The notes under the pieces: generated by a model | What the model was told of the DNA's origin: nothing | Database searches by the model: none | Seen by the model: only the letters and a program-made list of their open reading frames with translations | Assembly (NCBI GenBank): GCA_027023255.1 | Contig: JALVVU010000096.1 | Location: forward strand, 1 to 41,884 | Reading direction: 5' to 3' | From: Desulfurococcales archaeon | GTDB lineage: Archaea > Thermoproteota > Thermoprotei_A > Sulfolobales > NBVN01 | Length of the DNA stretch: 41,884 nt | Translations under genes and position numbers: made by a program | Shown here: in pieces, positions 8,633-17,352 of the stretch | Layout of the letters: the number at the start of each line of letters is the position of its first letter | Numbering within the stretch: position 1 is the first letter of the stretch

Positions 8633-9214
8633 ATGTGCTTGAGCGTGTGCGGCATTGACTTAGCCGTGAGGAAGAAGAGGTGCACAGGTTATGCACTCAT
8701 AGTGATTTACGGTGATAACGACGCAGAACTCACCCGCCTGAACTGCCTTCACGGCGTGGAGGAAGTCATGGATGAAGTGGTTAAGGATCACGTGAGCGTT
8801 GCGGCCGTGGACGCCCCAATAAGCGGTGGGGGCCGCGTTAGGGAGGTTGAGAGGGAAATGTGGCGAAGGGGGTTTAAGGTTCTCCCACCCTCAATGCCTT
8901 GGATGCGTGAGTTAACGAAGCTCGGTGAGGCGTTAGCCAGTAACTTAAGGAGGTTGGGTGTGGAGGTCATTGAAACTCACCCGTCAAGCGCCTTGAGGTC
9001 CTCCGGTGCGGGAAGCGTTCCCGAACTGCTGAACATGTTGGGTGTGAAGTTCCCGATGGACTACCTCCCTAAGATTGCCTCGTCGAGGGATCTAAGGGAC
9101 GCAGTAATTGCGGCTGCGGTGGCTTACTGCTACGTTACCGGGTGTGTTGAGCCTGTTGAGGCTAATGGCGACGTCATTTACCTCATCAGGGAGCTAAGTC
9201 CCTTGAAGGGCTAG
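8633..9214 (+). CDS. DUF429 domain protein (predicted RNase H-fold nuclease)
   Basis: This 193-residue protein carries the hallmarks of DUF429, a family predicted to have an RNase H-like fold. An N-terminal GIDLA motif (7-11) starts the first strand and its acidic residue. DAPIS (60-64) holds a second acidic residue. A basic stretch RVREVERE (68-75) and ETHPSSA (114-120) follow, and the helix with SSRDLRDAVIAAAVAY contributes the last acidic positions. The function is unknown. It follows the DHH gene by six bases and ends tail to tail with the AAA ATPase gene, their stop codons sharing the palindrome CTAG. Confidence 0.8.
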   Translation: MCLSVCGIDLAVRKKRCTGYALIVIYGDNDAELTRLNCLHGVEEVMDEVVKDHVSVAAVDAPISGGGRVREVEREMWRRGFKVLPPSMPWMRELTKLGEALASNLRRLGVEVIETHPSSALRSSGAGSVPELLNMLGVKFPMDYLPKIASSRDLRDAVIAAAVAYCYVTGCVEPVEANGDVIYLIRELSPLKG

Positions 9215-10656
9215 ACCTGCGTTTCATTAGGTATGTAAGTTATCACGATTCCTTGAGCCTTCCTAGCGAACCACCTCAGGTGATCCTGCATTGACGCCCT
9301 AGCCCCGTGGTCGACGTTGAACTTCCTCCTAGCCCACTCCACCTCCTCAACACCCACCTTACCCTCACCCTTACCCGCCGCTAGGCGGAGGAGCGCGTCA
9401 ACCTCTGCAAGGGTAAACCACTTAGTGACCTCAACGATTTTCTCGAGCGCGTCCTCCTCCAAGCGTATCGAGTACTTAGCGGCGTTCCTTAACACTGCCT
9501 TCCTACGCATTTCCCGGTCAGGGTAACCGATAACTACGGTCACGTCTATCCTGCCTGGCCGAAGTATCGCTGGGTCAATTAAGTCGGGGTTGTTAGCGGT
9601 AAGTATCGTGAAAGGCCTGTCCGGGCGTTGGAGATGATAGAGTATCGTTGAGATCTCGCTGACATGGGCTTCATGCACGGTGTACTTTCTTGAGGAAATG
9701 AATTCAGCGTCGTCAATTATTAAGGCTATGTGGCGCCTCCTCCTAATGATCTCCCTGAATATTGCGTTGAGGGCCTTCTCCGTAGCTCCGTACCACATGG
9801 ACCTGTAGGTTTGAGGTCTAAGCTCAACGATGTTAAGGTTTAGGGCGTCGGCAAGGGCCTCAGCCATGACCGACTTACCGACCCCTGGAGGGCCTGTGAG
9901 GAACGCACCCTTAGTTGCGAAGGGTAGCCCCTTCAGTATGGGGTTCACTATGGATACCTTGATATCCTCAATGATCTTCGGCGGTAGGTCCTCAAGCTTC
10001 CATGCAGGCTTCCTCACAGGCACGATGACTTCCCTGTACTCTCCACCATCGCTTATCACAGCCTTAATCTCCTCAACACCCGTTCGCTTAGCTTGCACCG
10101 CCACTACGGCTAGGGGCGGGAGCACTTCCGATTCGCGTGGCGGTAAATACCTAACACCATACCCCGCTAGGTACTTCTCCACGCTCTCCCATAACTTGGT
10201 GGCCGTGCCCCACGCGTATGTCTTCATGCGCTTCACGCTGGTGTCGGGGTTAATTACGAGGAGCACCGGTCTGATCCTGCGTGAGAGCCTCTCCTTACTC
10301 ACGGTAAGGCTACTCGCTATGAGGCGAGGACTCTTGAACCCTTCGGAAACTATGAAGGCAATGGAGTACGAGGGTGCTTGGCTAACCATGCTGGCCAGGA
10401 GGTTGATGGAGACGGGTATCGGTGCGTGCGCCGCCTCCCTCACACCGACCTTCCTCCCAGCGTATATGCGCAGGAATAGCTTGGACCCAACATCCCGTAC
10501 TTCCGCCTCCCCCCTCCCGAGGTGCCTCCTGAGCGAGGCTAAGAGCCTGTACGAGAAGAAAGTGTCCTTCGGTCTATGGAACGATATGTAGATAGTCCTC
10601 ACGTTCCTGTAGAGGTTACTCCAGAGCACCTTAACGTCCCTAGCAAGCCTCTCCAT
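9211..10656 (-). CDS. AAA ATPase with uncharacterised N-terminal region
   Basis: This 481-residue protein carries one AAA module in its C-terminal half. Walker A GPPGVGKS lies at 255-262, Walker B ALIIDDAE at 311-318, a sensor-1 TANN at 353-356 and the arginine-finger region RPGRID at 366-371. A helical lid follows. Walker B has DD where DE is usual, though E318 is nearby. This is the CDC48/FtsH-like branch by motif wording. The first 230 residues match no domain I recognise. They contain a surface-like segment with SYSIAFIVSEGFK and may recruit substrates. Transcription probably starts from a TATA-like box at 10691-10699. A proteasome-associated or remodelling role is only a guess. Confidence 0.82.
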   Translation of the reverse strand: MERLARDVKVLWSNLYRNVRTIYISFHRPKDTFFSYRLLASLRRHLGRGEAEVRDVGSKLFLRIYAGRKVGVREAAHAPIPVSINLLASMVSQAPSYSIAFIVSEGFKSPRLIASSLTVSKERLSRRIRPVLLVINPDTSVKRMKTYAWGTATKLWESVEKYLAGYGVRYLPPRESEVLPPLAVVAVQAKRTGVEEIKAVISDGGEYREVIVPVRKPAWKLEDLPPKIIEDIKVSIVNPILKGLPFATKGAFLTGPPGVGKSVMAEALADALNLNIVELRPQTYRSMWYGATEKALNAIFREIIRRRRHIALIIDDAEFISSRKYTVHEAHVSEISTILYHLQRPDRPFTILTANNPDLIDPAILRPGRIDVTVVIGYPDREMRRKAVLRNAAKYSIRLEEDALEKIVEVTKWFTLAEVDALLRLAAGKGEGKVGVEEVEWARRKFNVDHGARASMQDHLRWFARKAQGIVITYIPNETQV

Positions 10657-10933
10657 CCCTCAGCACCGCATCATATGTGAGTATTGAGGGAAATAAAACG
10701 AGTCTCTCATGCCCACATAAGTGACCTCGAGTGACTGACCGTTAAGCCAGGCACGGCGATGATAGCCCACAATCCTCATACATCGAACTTAGAAACGGCT
10801 GGTCCTACCGTAACATAGGGTCAAGCGAAGCTGAAGTATCCACGAGGGACTCACCACTCATTCCTTTAATCAAAATATGGCGGTATCAAAGCGATTTTCC
10901 GGGTAATATTGATAAGTATTCCTCACAGCAAGG
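10657..10933. other. Intergenic region holding the AAA ATPase promoter
   Basis: No gene is visible in these 277 bases on either strand. The AAA promoter occupies one end: minus-strand GTTTTATTT at 10691-10699 is the TATA-like box, and GGTG at 10664-10667 is a ribosome binding site. I searched by eye for tRNA, C/D-box and other structured RNAs. A GATGATA at about 10759 resembles box C, but no matching box D was found. Confidence 0.4.
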
Positions 10934-11725
10934 TTAGGAGGTGGCGGCAGCCTCAGCTTCCGCGGCAGCCATTTCCTCTTGGAATTCCCTAGCAACTGCG
11001 GCCTCCACCGCCTGCTCGTGCTTGAGGTCACCTATCGGTCCCTTTAACCTGGTCCTCAGATCCTGTAGGATCTCCTCCGGCCCATAACATATTAGGGTGT
11101 CACCCGCTCTCAACTCGGTATCGCCTCTGGGTGCCCCTATGAATATTTCCCTCTCCCCGACCTTCCTGTATATTGCCAGCACTAAGACACCTTCTTCACT
11201 AAGTCTCAGCTCCCTAAGCTTTTTCCCCTCAAGCCACCCTCCAGCCTTAACCACTAACTTAGCTATGGAGTACCCCTTACCTAGACCCAGCAGTTGCTCG
11301 TAATCGTAGATCCTGAGGCTCGGCACCCTCTGTAAGGCCCTCTCAATCAACCAGCTTAGTCCCCTATCAACCAACTTGGACTTGCCGAAGACGGCTAAAG
11401 CCGCTAAGCCTACTGCGAGCCATATGCCGTTAGTGAGCATTTGCTCCGGCGTGTTCCCGACAAAGGTCAGCACTAACGTAGCCATCGCTGAGGTGAGTCC
11501 GGCACTACCTAGGAGCATCAGTATCCTTATGATCCTCCTCCTAACGGGGTGCGAGACAACATACTCCGACTCAGACGTAGTGAAGCCAACCCCGGAGAAC
11601 GCTGACTGGGCCTGAAAAGCCGCTACGTCCCTACTTAACCCGGTCATCCTAAGGGCTACCGTCCCTATTCTCACAACTATTATCGAGAATAACACGACCA
11701 GCAGGAACGTTATCAGCGCTATCAC
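10934..11725 (-). CDS. Membrane protein with TrkA-C (RCK_C) domain
   Basis: This 263-residue protein starts at a GTG, the only possible start because an in-frame stop lies five codons upstream. Hydrophobic helices at about 2-22, 66-88 and 96-112 surround a conserved segment with FQAQSAFSGVGFTTSE (37-52), which resembles a pore loop of Trk/Ktr potassium transporters. The C-terminal half is a TrkA-C ligand-binding domain (about 140-235), which in relatives binds nucleotides or cyclic di-AMP. The tail is alanine and glutamate rich. Bacterial homologues share the FTTSE and HPVRRRI motifs, but their function is uncharacterised. Potassium-linked transport or sensing is likely by domain, not proven. 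A TATA-like box lies at 11759-11768. Confidence 0.8.
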   Translation of the reverse strand: MIALITFLLVVLFSIIVVRIGTVALRMTGLSRDVAAFQAQSAFSGVGFTTSESEYVVSHPVRRRIIRILMLLGSAGLTSAMATLVLTFVGNTPEQMLTNGIWLAVGLAALAVFGKSKLVDRGLSWLIERALQRVPSLRIYDYEQLLGLGKGYSIAKLVVKAGGWLEGKKLRELRLSEEGVLVLAIYRKVGEREIFIGAPRGDTELRAGDTLICYGPEEILQDLRTRLKGPIGDLKHEQAVEAAVAREFQEEMAAAEAEAAATS

Positions 11726-11758
11726 TTCCCTTCCCTAGCTTACGGTGTTCTTGCAACG

Positions 11759-11768
11759 CTAAAATATT
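11759..11768 (-). promoter_or_regulatory. TATA-like box of the TrkA-C protein gene
   Basis: Minus-strand AATATTTTAG lies about 38 bases before the GTG at 11725, with GGGAAGG just before the start. This suggests transcription separate from the importer operon upstream. Confidence 0.4.
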
Positions 11769-11808
11769 ATTACATACAAACAAATCTCCGTGACTGAGTT
11801 GCTTACCT

Positions 11809-12531
11809 TCAGCCGTGAAAGCTCCTGAACACGGGCATTAAGTCATCAATGTATGGCTTAGCGTATTTCGACGCCAGGAACTCCTCAGGTCTGAGCACAG
11901 CGACTAACCTGCCTTCCTCCATGTACGCTATCCTCTCACCTAGGTATACTGCGTCAGCTATGTTGTGAGTAACGTGGAGCGCTGTGAAACCTAACTCCTG
12001 GTGGAGACCCTTAAGGAATTCCCTAGCCTTGCTTCTCAGGCGGGGATCTAGGTTAGCTAGGGGCTCGTCGAGAAGCAGTATGCGGGGCTTGATTGCTAGG
12101 GCCCTAGCTACAGCTACCCTCTGCTGCTCGCCGCCAGAGAGCTGATTAGGCTTTCTCCCTAGGAGGTGCTTTATTTCAAGGATATCAGCTAACTCAGTGA
12201 CTGTCCTCCTAACGTCATCCTCGCTTACTCCGCGGGCGCGAAGTCCGTAAGCTATGTTATCGTAGACGCTCATGTTAGGGAAGAGCGCGTAGTTCTGGGG
12301 GATCAGCGCGAAGCCCCTCTTCTCCGGTGGGGTGTTAGTTACGTCCTCACCGTCAACTAATATGCGTCCCCTACATGGTTTCATTAAGCCTGCTAAGGTG
12401 TGAAGCAATACTGTCTTACCAACCCCGCTTGGCCCGAGCACCATTAGGTACTCTCCATCCCTCACTTCAAGCCTCCCTATCAGCAAGCGGAAGTCGCCGA
12501 GCCTGACCTCTAGGTCCTCAATGGCAATCAT
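11809..12531 (-). CDS. wtpC: Tungstate/molybdate ABC importer ATP-binding protein
   Basis: This is the ATPase of an oxyanion importer. The 240-residue protein has Walker A GPSGVGKT at 33-40, the Q-loop LIPQNYALFP at 77-86, the signature LSGGEQQR at 131-138 and Walker B ILLLDEP at 151-157. This wording is typical of ModC/WtpC and related anion or polyamine importers. It lacks the C-terminal TOBE (molybdate-binding) domain of bacterial ModC, which is about 350 residues long. Its ATG overlaps the permease stop by four bases (ATGA). Assignment to tungstate/molybdate rests on the binding protein and the regulator in the same cluster. Confidence 0.9.
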   Translation of the reverse strand: MIAIEDLEVRLGDFRLLIGRLEVRDGEYLMVLGPSGVGKTVLLHTLAGLMKPCRGRILVDGEDVTNTPPEKRGFALIPQNYALFPNMSVYDNIAYGLRARGVSEDDVRRTVTELADILEIKHLLGRKPNQLSGGEQQRVAVARALAIKPRILLLDEPLANLDPRLRSKAREFLKGLHQELGFTALHVTHNIADAVYLGERIAYMEEGRLVAVLRPEEFLASKYAKPYIDDLMPVFRSFHG

Positions 12532-13334
12532 CTCTTACTCACCATCCCCTGCAGTATCCTTAATGCTGTGAATAGGGCTAGCGTTAGTAGGACGAAGGGT
12601 ACGGCTAACGCTATGGCGTACCTCAGCCCGTAGACGTTGAGCCACTCAAGTATGAGTACGTTAACGGTCTTCGGGTAGTACGCGACAACAAGTATTGCCC
12701 CAACCTCACTCAACCCCCTAGCCCACGCCAGTATCGCTCCAGCAATCACCCCCTTCAGCGCTAAGGGTAACGTTACGGTTACGAATGCCCTGAAGCGTGA
12801 GGCGCCGAGCGTCCTAGCCACGTACTCAAGCATCGGGTCGATGGACTGGAAAGCGACCTTTACGGTATCGACAGCTAAGGGTATTGAAACGAACGCCATG
12901 GCTATCACCACGCCCCAGAACGTGTCCTCGATTTCTGGTGCTATCCCAGTTAACGAAGCAACTAAGCCTCTCCTGCCGAACGCCATGAGTATCATTACGC
13001 CAGCAACTATGTGGGGAATCATTAACGGGACATCAACCAGGCTCTCAACCACACTCTTACCCGGGAAGTCGTACCTAGCTAAGATGTATGCCAACGGGAT
13101 GCCGAGAACCAAGAGCATCGTTGTCGACAGGAGGGACGCCTTGAAAGTAACTATGAACGCCGACCTAGCTTGCGAGGCAAGCATAGGGTTACCGCCGAAC
13201 ACCTCAGCCATGGTTGAGGGGTCAACCATTAGAAAAAGAGCGGCTATGGGTACGACTATGAAGCATATTAGGAGTGTTGCCAGCGCGGAGAGCGTTACTA
13301 GGAACGGCTCACCCTTCACCAGCGGTGACGACAT
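12528..13334 (-). CDS. wtpB: Tungstate/molybdate ABC importer permease
   Basis: This is a 268-residue inner permease with six predicted helices and the EAA loop that contacts the ATPase: a segment with ARTLGASRFRAFVTVTLPLA at about 182-202, including the conserved glycine. It is of the ModB/WtpB/CysT type. It overlaps the binding-protein gene by 26 bases and the ATPase gene by four, so the three are expected to be translated together. It would form a homodimer in the membrane. Confidence 0.9.
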   Translation of the reverse strand: MSSPLVKGEPFLVTLSALATLLICFIVVPIAALFLMVDPSTMAEVFGGNPMLASQARSAFIVTFKASLLSTTMLLVLGIPLAYILARYDFPGKSVVESLVDVPLMIPHIVAGVMILMAFGRRGLVASLTGIAPEIEDTFWGVVIAMAFVSIPLAVDTVKVAFQSIDPMLEYVARTLGASRFRAFVTVTLPLALKGVIAGAILAWARGLSEVGAILVVAYYPKTVNVLILEWLNVYGLRYAIALAVPFVLLTLALFTALRILQGMVSKR

Positions 13335-14364
13335 ACTTAAGCAGTCCCTCCGGTAGGTTCCCGTACCCTATCGGGTGCTCTAGGAATGGCTGCCCCTTAT
13401 CCTCAAATATCTTTCTACCGACGTTACTGAGCAGTAGGTCAACGAACTTAAGTGCGGCATTGGGGTGAGGTGCGTTCTTCGGTATTGTCACCCCGTAAAC
13501 TATGGATTTCATAGTCACGCTCTTCTCCTCATTACTGCCGACCAGTATGTGCACCACGACCTTACCGTAGACACTGTCGAGGGTTGGGTCACCTAAGTTA
13601 ACTTGCTTGGGTAGCTTAACGTACTTAAGCCCATGTTGCTTCGCAACGCTCTCGTACTCGAAGGCATAGTCTAGGGAGCCTGACTCCAGCAACGCTATCA
13701 GGTCAACACTCTTTGGTTTAATCACTATGTTACCGCTGGTCGAGAACGTGGCTGGTATGTAGACATGCAGTGTTCCGTTAATCATTTGGGCTTTGGAACC
13801 ACTGATCTTGCTCAGGACGTATTCTTTGAGTATCGTTTCATTCTTGTAGTAGAGACTCGCCAGCGCGAGCACGCCAACAGACCTGTACCCGCATGGATCC
13901 ATGTTGGGGTTCGAGAAACCGTACCTGACGCCGGGCATGCCGAGCACCACGTACCATTTATCCGGATGTTGCTCTAACCACGATGCGTACTTTGACTTAT
14001 CCGTGAACGCCAGCACTATTTGATTAGATGCGAACGCAACATACCATTCCGCGTACTTAGGCACCATGAACATGGGGATTAATCTGTAATCCGCGACAGC
14101 GACAACATCGCACCTCTCGCCAAGGTCAGTAACGCTTCGGACCACCTGAACGCTCCCTGCCGACTTTATCCTAACATTGTCCCCGTACCTGCTATGGAAT
14201 ACGCTCGATACGCTGTCTAGGGGTATTCGTAGGGAACCGGCACTACATATTGTTATGGTGACTGGCTGACGCTTTTGACTTGAAACCATGTAGTAAGCAA
14301 CACCGCTCACAATGATTACGGCGATTACGGCTATAGCTAAGATCACTTTAGCTTGACGCGCCAT
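13309..14364 (-). CDS. wtpA: Tungstate/molybdate-binding protein WtpA
   Basis: This extracytoplasmic receptor captures tungstate or molybdate and delivers it to the WtpB permease. Of 351 residues, 7-28 form a membrane anchor or signal. The anion-binding serines are in SAGSL (41-45) and SAGS (68-71). The WtpA-specific segment with NPNMDPCGYRS (152-162) supplies D156. A glutamate in FEYES (235-239) is the likely second carboxylate ligand. WtpA proteins are known to coordinate the metal octahedrally through two carboxylates, unlike bacterial ModA. The gene leads the operon. It has a TATA box at 14396-14405 and an operator candidate just upstream. Confidence 0.92.
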   Translation of the reverse strand: MARQAKVILAIAVIAVIIVSGVAYYMVSSQKRQPVTITICSAGSLRIPLDSVSSVFHSRYGDNVRIKSAGSVQVVRSVTDLGERCDVVAVADYRLIPMFMVPKYAEWYVAFASNQIVLAFTDKSKYASWLEQHPDKWYVVLGMPGVRYGFSNPNMDPCGYRSVGVLALASLYYKNETILKEYVLSKISGSKAQMINGTLHVYIPATFSTSGNIVIKPKSVDLIALLESGSLDYAFEYESVAKQHGLKYVKLPKQVNLGDPTLDSVYGKVVVHILVGSNEEKSVTMKSIVYGVTIPKNAPHPNAALKFVDLLLSNVGRKIFEDKGQPFLEHPIGYGNLPEGLLKYVVTAGEG

Positions 14365-14371
14365 TGATTAA

Positions 14372-14405
14372 CACCAAATCCTTGATTTGTGGGTAGGTTA
14401 TAAAC
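14372..14405 (-). promoter_or_regulatory. Promoter and ribosome binding site of wtpABC
   Basis: Minus-strand GTTTATAACC (14396-14405) is a strong TATA-like box 37 bases before the ATG at 14364. GGTG at 14372-14375 lies seven bases before the start. Predicted transcription start is near 14374. Confidence 0.6.
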
Positions 14406-14426
14406 GTTATTCGTTATTTGATAACG
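14405..14426. promoter_or_regulatory. Candidate operator for the ModE/TunR-like regulator
   Basis: Two CGTTAT half-sites (14405-14410 and 14412-14417) and one inverted half-site ATAACG (14421-14426) lie directly between the regulator's stop codon and the wtpA TATA box. The last two form a perfect 15-base palindrome with a three-base centre. Adjacency to the TATA/BRE region suggests control of wtpABC, with the gene next door as the obvious candidate binder. Binding is inference. Confidence 0.5.
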
Positions 14427-15530
14427 CTATAAGCTGAGAATCCTACCAAGGTTTCTCGGGTCGTAGCGATACCCGCTTAAGCCATCCACTACCTCCTTGA
14501 GTTCACGGCTCCTAAGGGTGTTAACGAATACGTTAACCCTATCCGACCCTAGGTTTGAGTTCCTTACGACGAAGTCGAAGCGCTCCCAAGTCACAGGAAC
14601 GTAATGAAGTCCGTAGGCCTTAGCAATCCCCTCAATAAGTAGCCCGACGTCTGCCCTACCGTCAGATATAGCCATAGCAACATCGTCATGGGTTCTGAAC
14701 TCCGTGTCAAACCCCTTTACCCTGGACTCAACGTCCGCAGAGCTAATCCCTAACTCCTTAGCTCTCTTCATGAGGAGATACTTCATAAGGGTTCTCGTAC
14801 CGGATCCATAAACCCGGTTCGCTAACCTTAACTCACCCTTAAGTAACGCGTCAAGAGCCTCCTCAAGCCCTAAGCCCTCTCGTGACGCGAGCACCTGAAG
14901 CCTCTCGTAACCGAGGATCACGCTCGCCTCACCCGGCAGCATTCTACGCACGTAAGTCACGTTATATTCCCCTGTCTCGTAGTCCAGGAGATGCACGCCT
15001 GCGACATCACCTTCACCAAGAAGTAAGGCAGCTAAGCCCTTCAGTGACCCTAGCCAGTGTGCCTCAACGGGGGTGCCTTGCCTCCTAATAATCCCTGCTA
15101 ACCTACCCACGACTATGTCGTGGCTGCCGACGTAAGTTAGTGGTTGTTGGGAGGGCGGTACCTCTCCCTTAGCCTCAGGTAGTTGGGGGGTGTAGCCGAA
15201 CACCTTGATGTGTTCTCGGACGTACTTCTTAATGAGTTCCTCCCCTAGGGCGGTTAGTGTGGTGCCTCCGCCTCCTTTACCCCCTCTTCGTGCCTCTATG
15301 ACTCGCCCGTTAACCGTTCTTTCAATTCTGGCAATGCATTCCCATGCGCGCGAGTACGGTATCCCTAGGGCTTTGGATGCCTTAAGGAGCGATCCTAATC
15401 TCTTTATGAGGATCAGTAGCTTGGCGGTTACGTCATCTAAGACAATCTCGCCCGTGTCCTCCCGAATTATTTCGAGCTTTATTCTTGGTCTTAGTTTGAG
15501 TGCGTTCAATGCCTCATTCGCACCAATCAC
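14427..15530 (-). CDS. ModE/TunR-like transcriptional regulator with PBP-like sensor domain
   Basis: This is a predicted oxyanion-responsive regulator of the neighbouring importer. The first 110 of its 367 residues form a LysR-type/ModE winged helix-turn-helix; the segment with GSLLKASKALGIPYSRAWE (46-64) is the helix-turn-helix, and the glycine-rich wing GGKGGGG is at 83-89. Residues 130-360 form a periplasmic-binding-protein-like domain (PBP_like), with YVGSHD and a segment containing RVYGSGTRTLMKYLL that are typical of the family. TunR-type regulators with this layout respond to tungstate or molybdate in other prokaryotes. The start is a GTG at 15530; a weaker TTG lies seven codons in. The gene is transcribed towards the operon it probably controls. 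Confidence 0.87.
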   Translation of the reverse strand: MIGANEALNALKLRPRIKLEIIREDTGEIVLDDVTAKLLILIKRLGSLLKASKALGIPYSRAWECIARIERTVNGRVIEARRGGKGGGGTTLTALGEELIKKYVREHIKVFGYTPQLPEAKGEVPPSQQPLTYVGSHDIVVGRLAGIIRRQGTPVEAHWLGSLKGLAALLLGEGDVAGVHLLDYETGEYNVTYVRRMLPGEASVILGYERLQVLASREGLGLEEALDALLKGELRLANRVYGSGTRTLMKYLLMKRAKELGISSADVESRVKGFDTEFRTHDDVAMAISDGRADVGLLIEGIAKAYGLHYVPVTWERFDFVVRNSNLGSDRVNVFVNTLRSRELKEVVDGLSGYRYDPRNLGRILSL

Positions 15531-15627
15531 TTCTTTTTCGAGGGCCTAATAATGTTCATACTTTAGGTAGCTCGAGGCGTTACTGTTATTACATTCCTCT
15601 AAAGCATTACCTAACAGGTAGTGGCGT

Positions 15628-17352
15628 GTGGTGGATGTTGAGGACATCACTAGGGAGTTCTATGGGAGGTTATTCCTCTTACCTACCTTGCCTAAGCTCG
15701 TAGTGCTTTACGCAGCACTTCTAGTTGGCATAGGCGTGATTAACGCGTTACCCAACACCTCCTTATACGATATTGCGTTATCCGTAGAGCAGTACGTCAT
15801 CCTAGGCTTAACGTTAGTAATAGTTTTCGCGTTCCTCAGTGTGACTAAGGTGTTCACGCTTAAGCGGGTCATAGGATTGTCGGCGGCGATGTTCATAGCA
15901 TCACTACCAGCGGAACTAATTTTCTATAGACTCACCGGGCTTAAGGGTACAGGCCTACTAGCCGGGACAGGCTTAGTATATGTTGTGTTAAGTGCGTTTT
16001 ATGGGGTTTTCGTTTCACTGGTTGTAGCTTCCGTACCGCCTTTCGCGGCCTTCTGGTTCGTTAACTCACTACTCGGTAAGGGCGTCAGCAGGTCCGTAAT
16101 GGCGGCGGCCCTCATAACGGAGATGATCTCTCTTTTAGCAGGAATTGCTTATCTAGCATACTTTGAGAAGCAGGGCAGAGCATCAGGGTACTCACCGATG
16201 AGGATGTTACGGGCTTTCCTACGCACATGGTTTACAGGAGATCCTAAAGCGCTAGAGAGGGAGTTAGCCCGTAACGCGGTCACGTCCGACCTACGCGTCA
16301 GGACGTTAGTCTTCTGGCGTGAGGGCGCGGAGCCCTTGATGCTTGTTTTCCCCTCACTTCACTACGGACCTTTCCGTGACGTGGGTTCAGCTAGGTTCAT
16401 TTACCATCTGGAAGAGGTGGTTGAGCCTTCATTCAAGCTCTTCACGTTCCACACCGCTGGCTCACACGAGCATAACCTCGTTTCATCCGATGACTCTAGG
16501 CTAATTGCTAAGCTTGTCGGTGAAACCCTACTTGCTGAGGTGCCAAGGAAGGTCGCTAAGTTGCGGATGTGCCCACCGTACAGGGTAAGGTTAAGTGATG
16601 GGTGGGAGTCATTCACGCTGAATGGTCCGACAGCGTTAATTCCTATAATAGTCAATAAGGCTAAAGGGAACGATGACTTACCGTCCGAACTCTGGGATAG
16701 GCTAATCGAGGACGAGAGGTCACCGCCATTCACAGCAGTCGCAGACTCCCATTCCTTCAAGGGCGATAAGGTCACGGACCTCAACGTGTTGGAACCCCTG
16801 ATCAATGAGGTGCTGAATCATTACTCATGCCGTGAGGGTGAGGACTTCCTAGTAGGGTACGGTGAGGCGATGCTGGACGGGTGGTGCAGATGCGTATGTA
16901 ACCAACGGGTCAAAGCCCTCACACTTAAGTTCGGCAACGCCAGGTACGCGCTAGTGTACGTTTACGGCAACAACATGGATGGTGCCTACAGGCTCAAGCT
17001 AGAGGACGCCGTCAGAAAGTTAGGCGTTGACGATGTGGAGATAGTCACGCCAGACGACCACAGCTGTGCCGCATCCTTCAAGGAAGCACCATACGATGTC
17101 GTGAGCGAATGCCCTCCACTAACGGAGGCGGTAGTGAAGGCTGTTAAGGAAGCGATCAAAGCTGAGGTTCCGGCCACGTACAGCACGTATGACGTCGTAG
17201 TGAGCGACGTTAAGTTCGTCGGGAACGGAATATTCGAGCTAACTAACCAGCTCGGCAAGCTAGGAAAGAAGGCCGAGTACCTGATCCTGCTTCTCCTCCT
17301 CGTCAGTAATGCAGCACCGATCGTGGTCTACACATCAGTACTTATGAAATGA
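15628..17352 (+). CDS. DUF2070 family membrane protein
   Basis: This 574-residue protein matches the archaeal DUF2070 family. The N-terminal 190 residues hold about six hydrophobic helices (about 12-35, 50-70, 75-95, 100-135, 140-175). A soluble domain of about 360 residues with conserved histidine-rich segments follows, such as FPSLHYGPFRDVGS and FHTAGSHEHNLVSSDDS. A final helix (about 550-571) ends the chain. The middle domain resembles a neutral/alkaline hydrolase by its His and Asp clusters, but no activity is established. The start is GTG at 15628, with a second GTG following. A TATA-like TGTTATTAC at 15584-15592 lies 40 bases upstream. Confidence 0.82.
   Translation: MVDVEDITREFYGRLFLLPTLPKLVVLYAALLVGIGVINALPNTSLYDIALSVEQYVILGLTLVIVFAFLSVTKVFTLKRVIGLSAAMFIASLPAELIFYRLTGLKGTGLLAGTGLVYVVLSAFYGVFVSLVVASVPPFAAFWFVNSLLGKGVSRSVMAAALITEMISLLAGIAYLAYFEKQGRASGYSPMRMLRAFLRTWFTGDPKALERELARNAVTSDLRVRTLVFWREGAEPLMLVFPSLHYGPFRDVGSARFIYHLEEVVEPSFKLFTFHTAGSHEHNLVSSDDSRLIAKLVGETLLAEVPRKVAKLRMCPPYRVRLSDGWESFTLNGPTALIPIIVNKAKGNDDLPSELWDRLIEDERSPPFTAVADSHSFKGDKVTDLNVLEPLINEVLNHYSCREGEDFLVGYGEAMLDGWCRCVCNQRVKALTLKFGNARYALVYVYGNNMDGAYRLKLEDAVRKLGVDDVEIVTPDDHSCAASFKEAPYDVVSECPPLTEAVVKAVKEAIKAEVPATYSTYDVVVSDVKFVGNGIFELTNQLGKLGKKAEYLILLLLLVSNAAPIVVYTSVLMK

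Noticed and set aside
9830-10591. 253-codon plus-strand frame opposite the AAA ATPase
   Set aside because: The minus strand encodes Walker A, Walker B and the arginine-finger motif; the opposing frame shows no domain and no start signals.
10740-10790. Box-C-like GATGATA in the gap before the AAA gene
   Set aside because: There is no box D at a usable distance and no conserved flanking stem.
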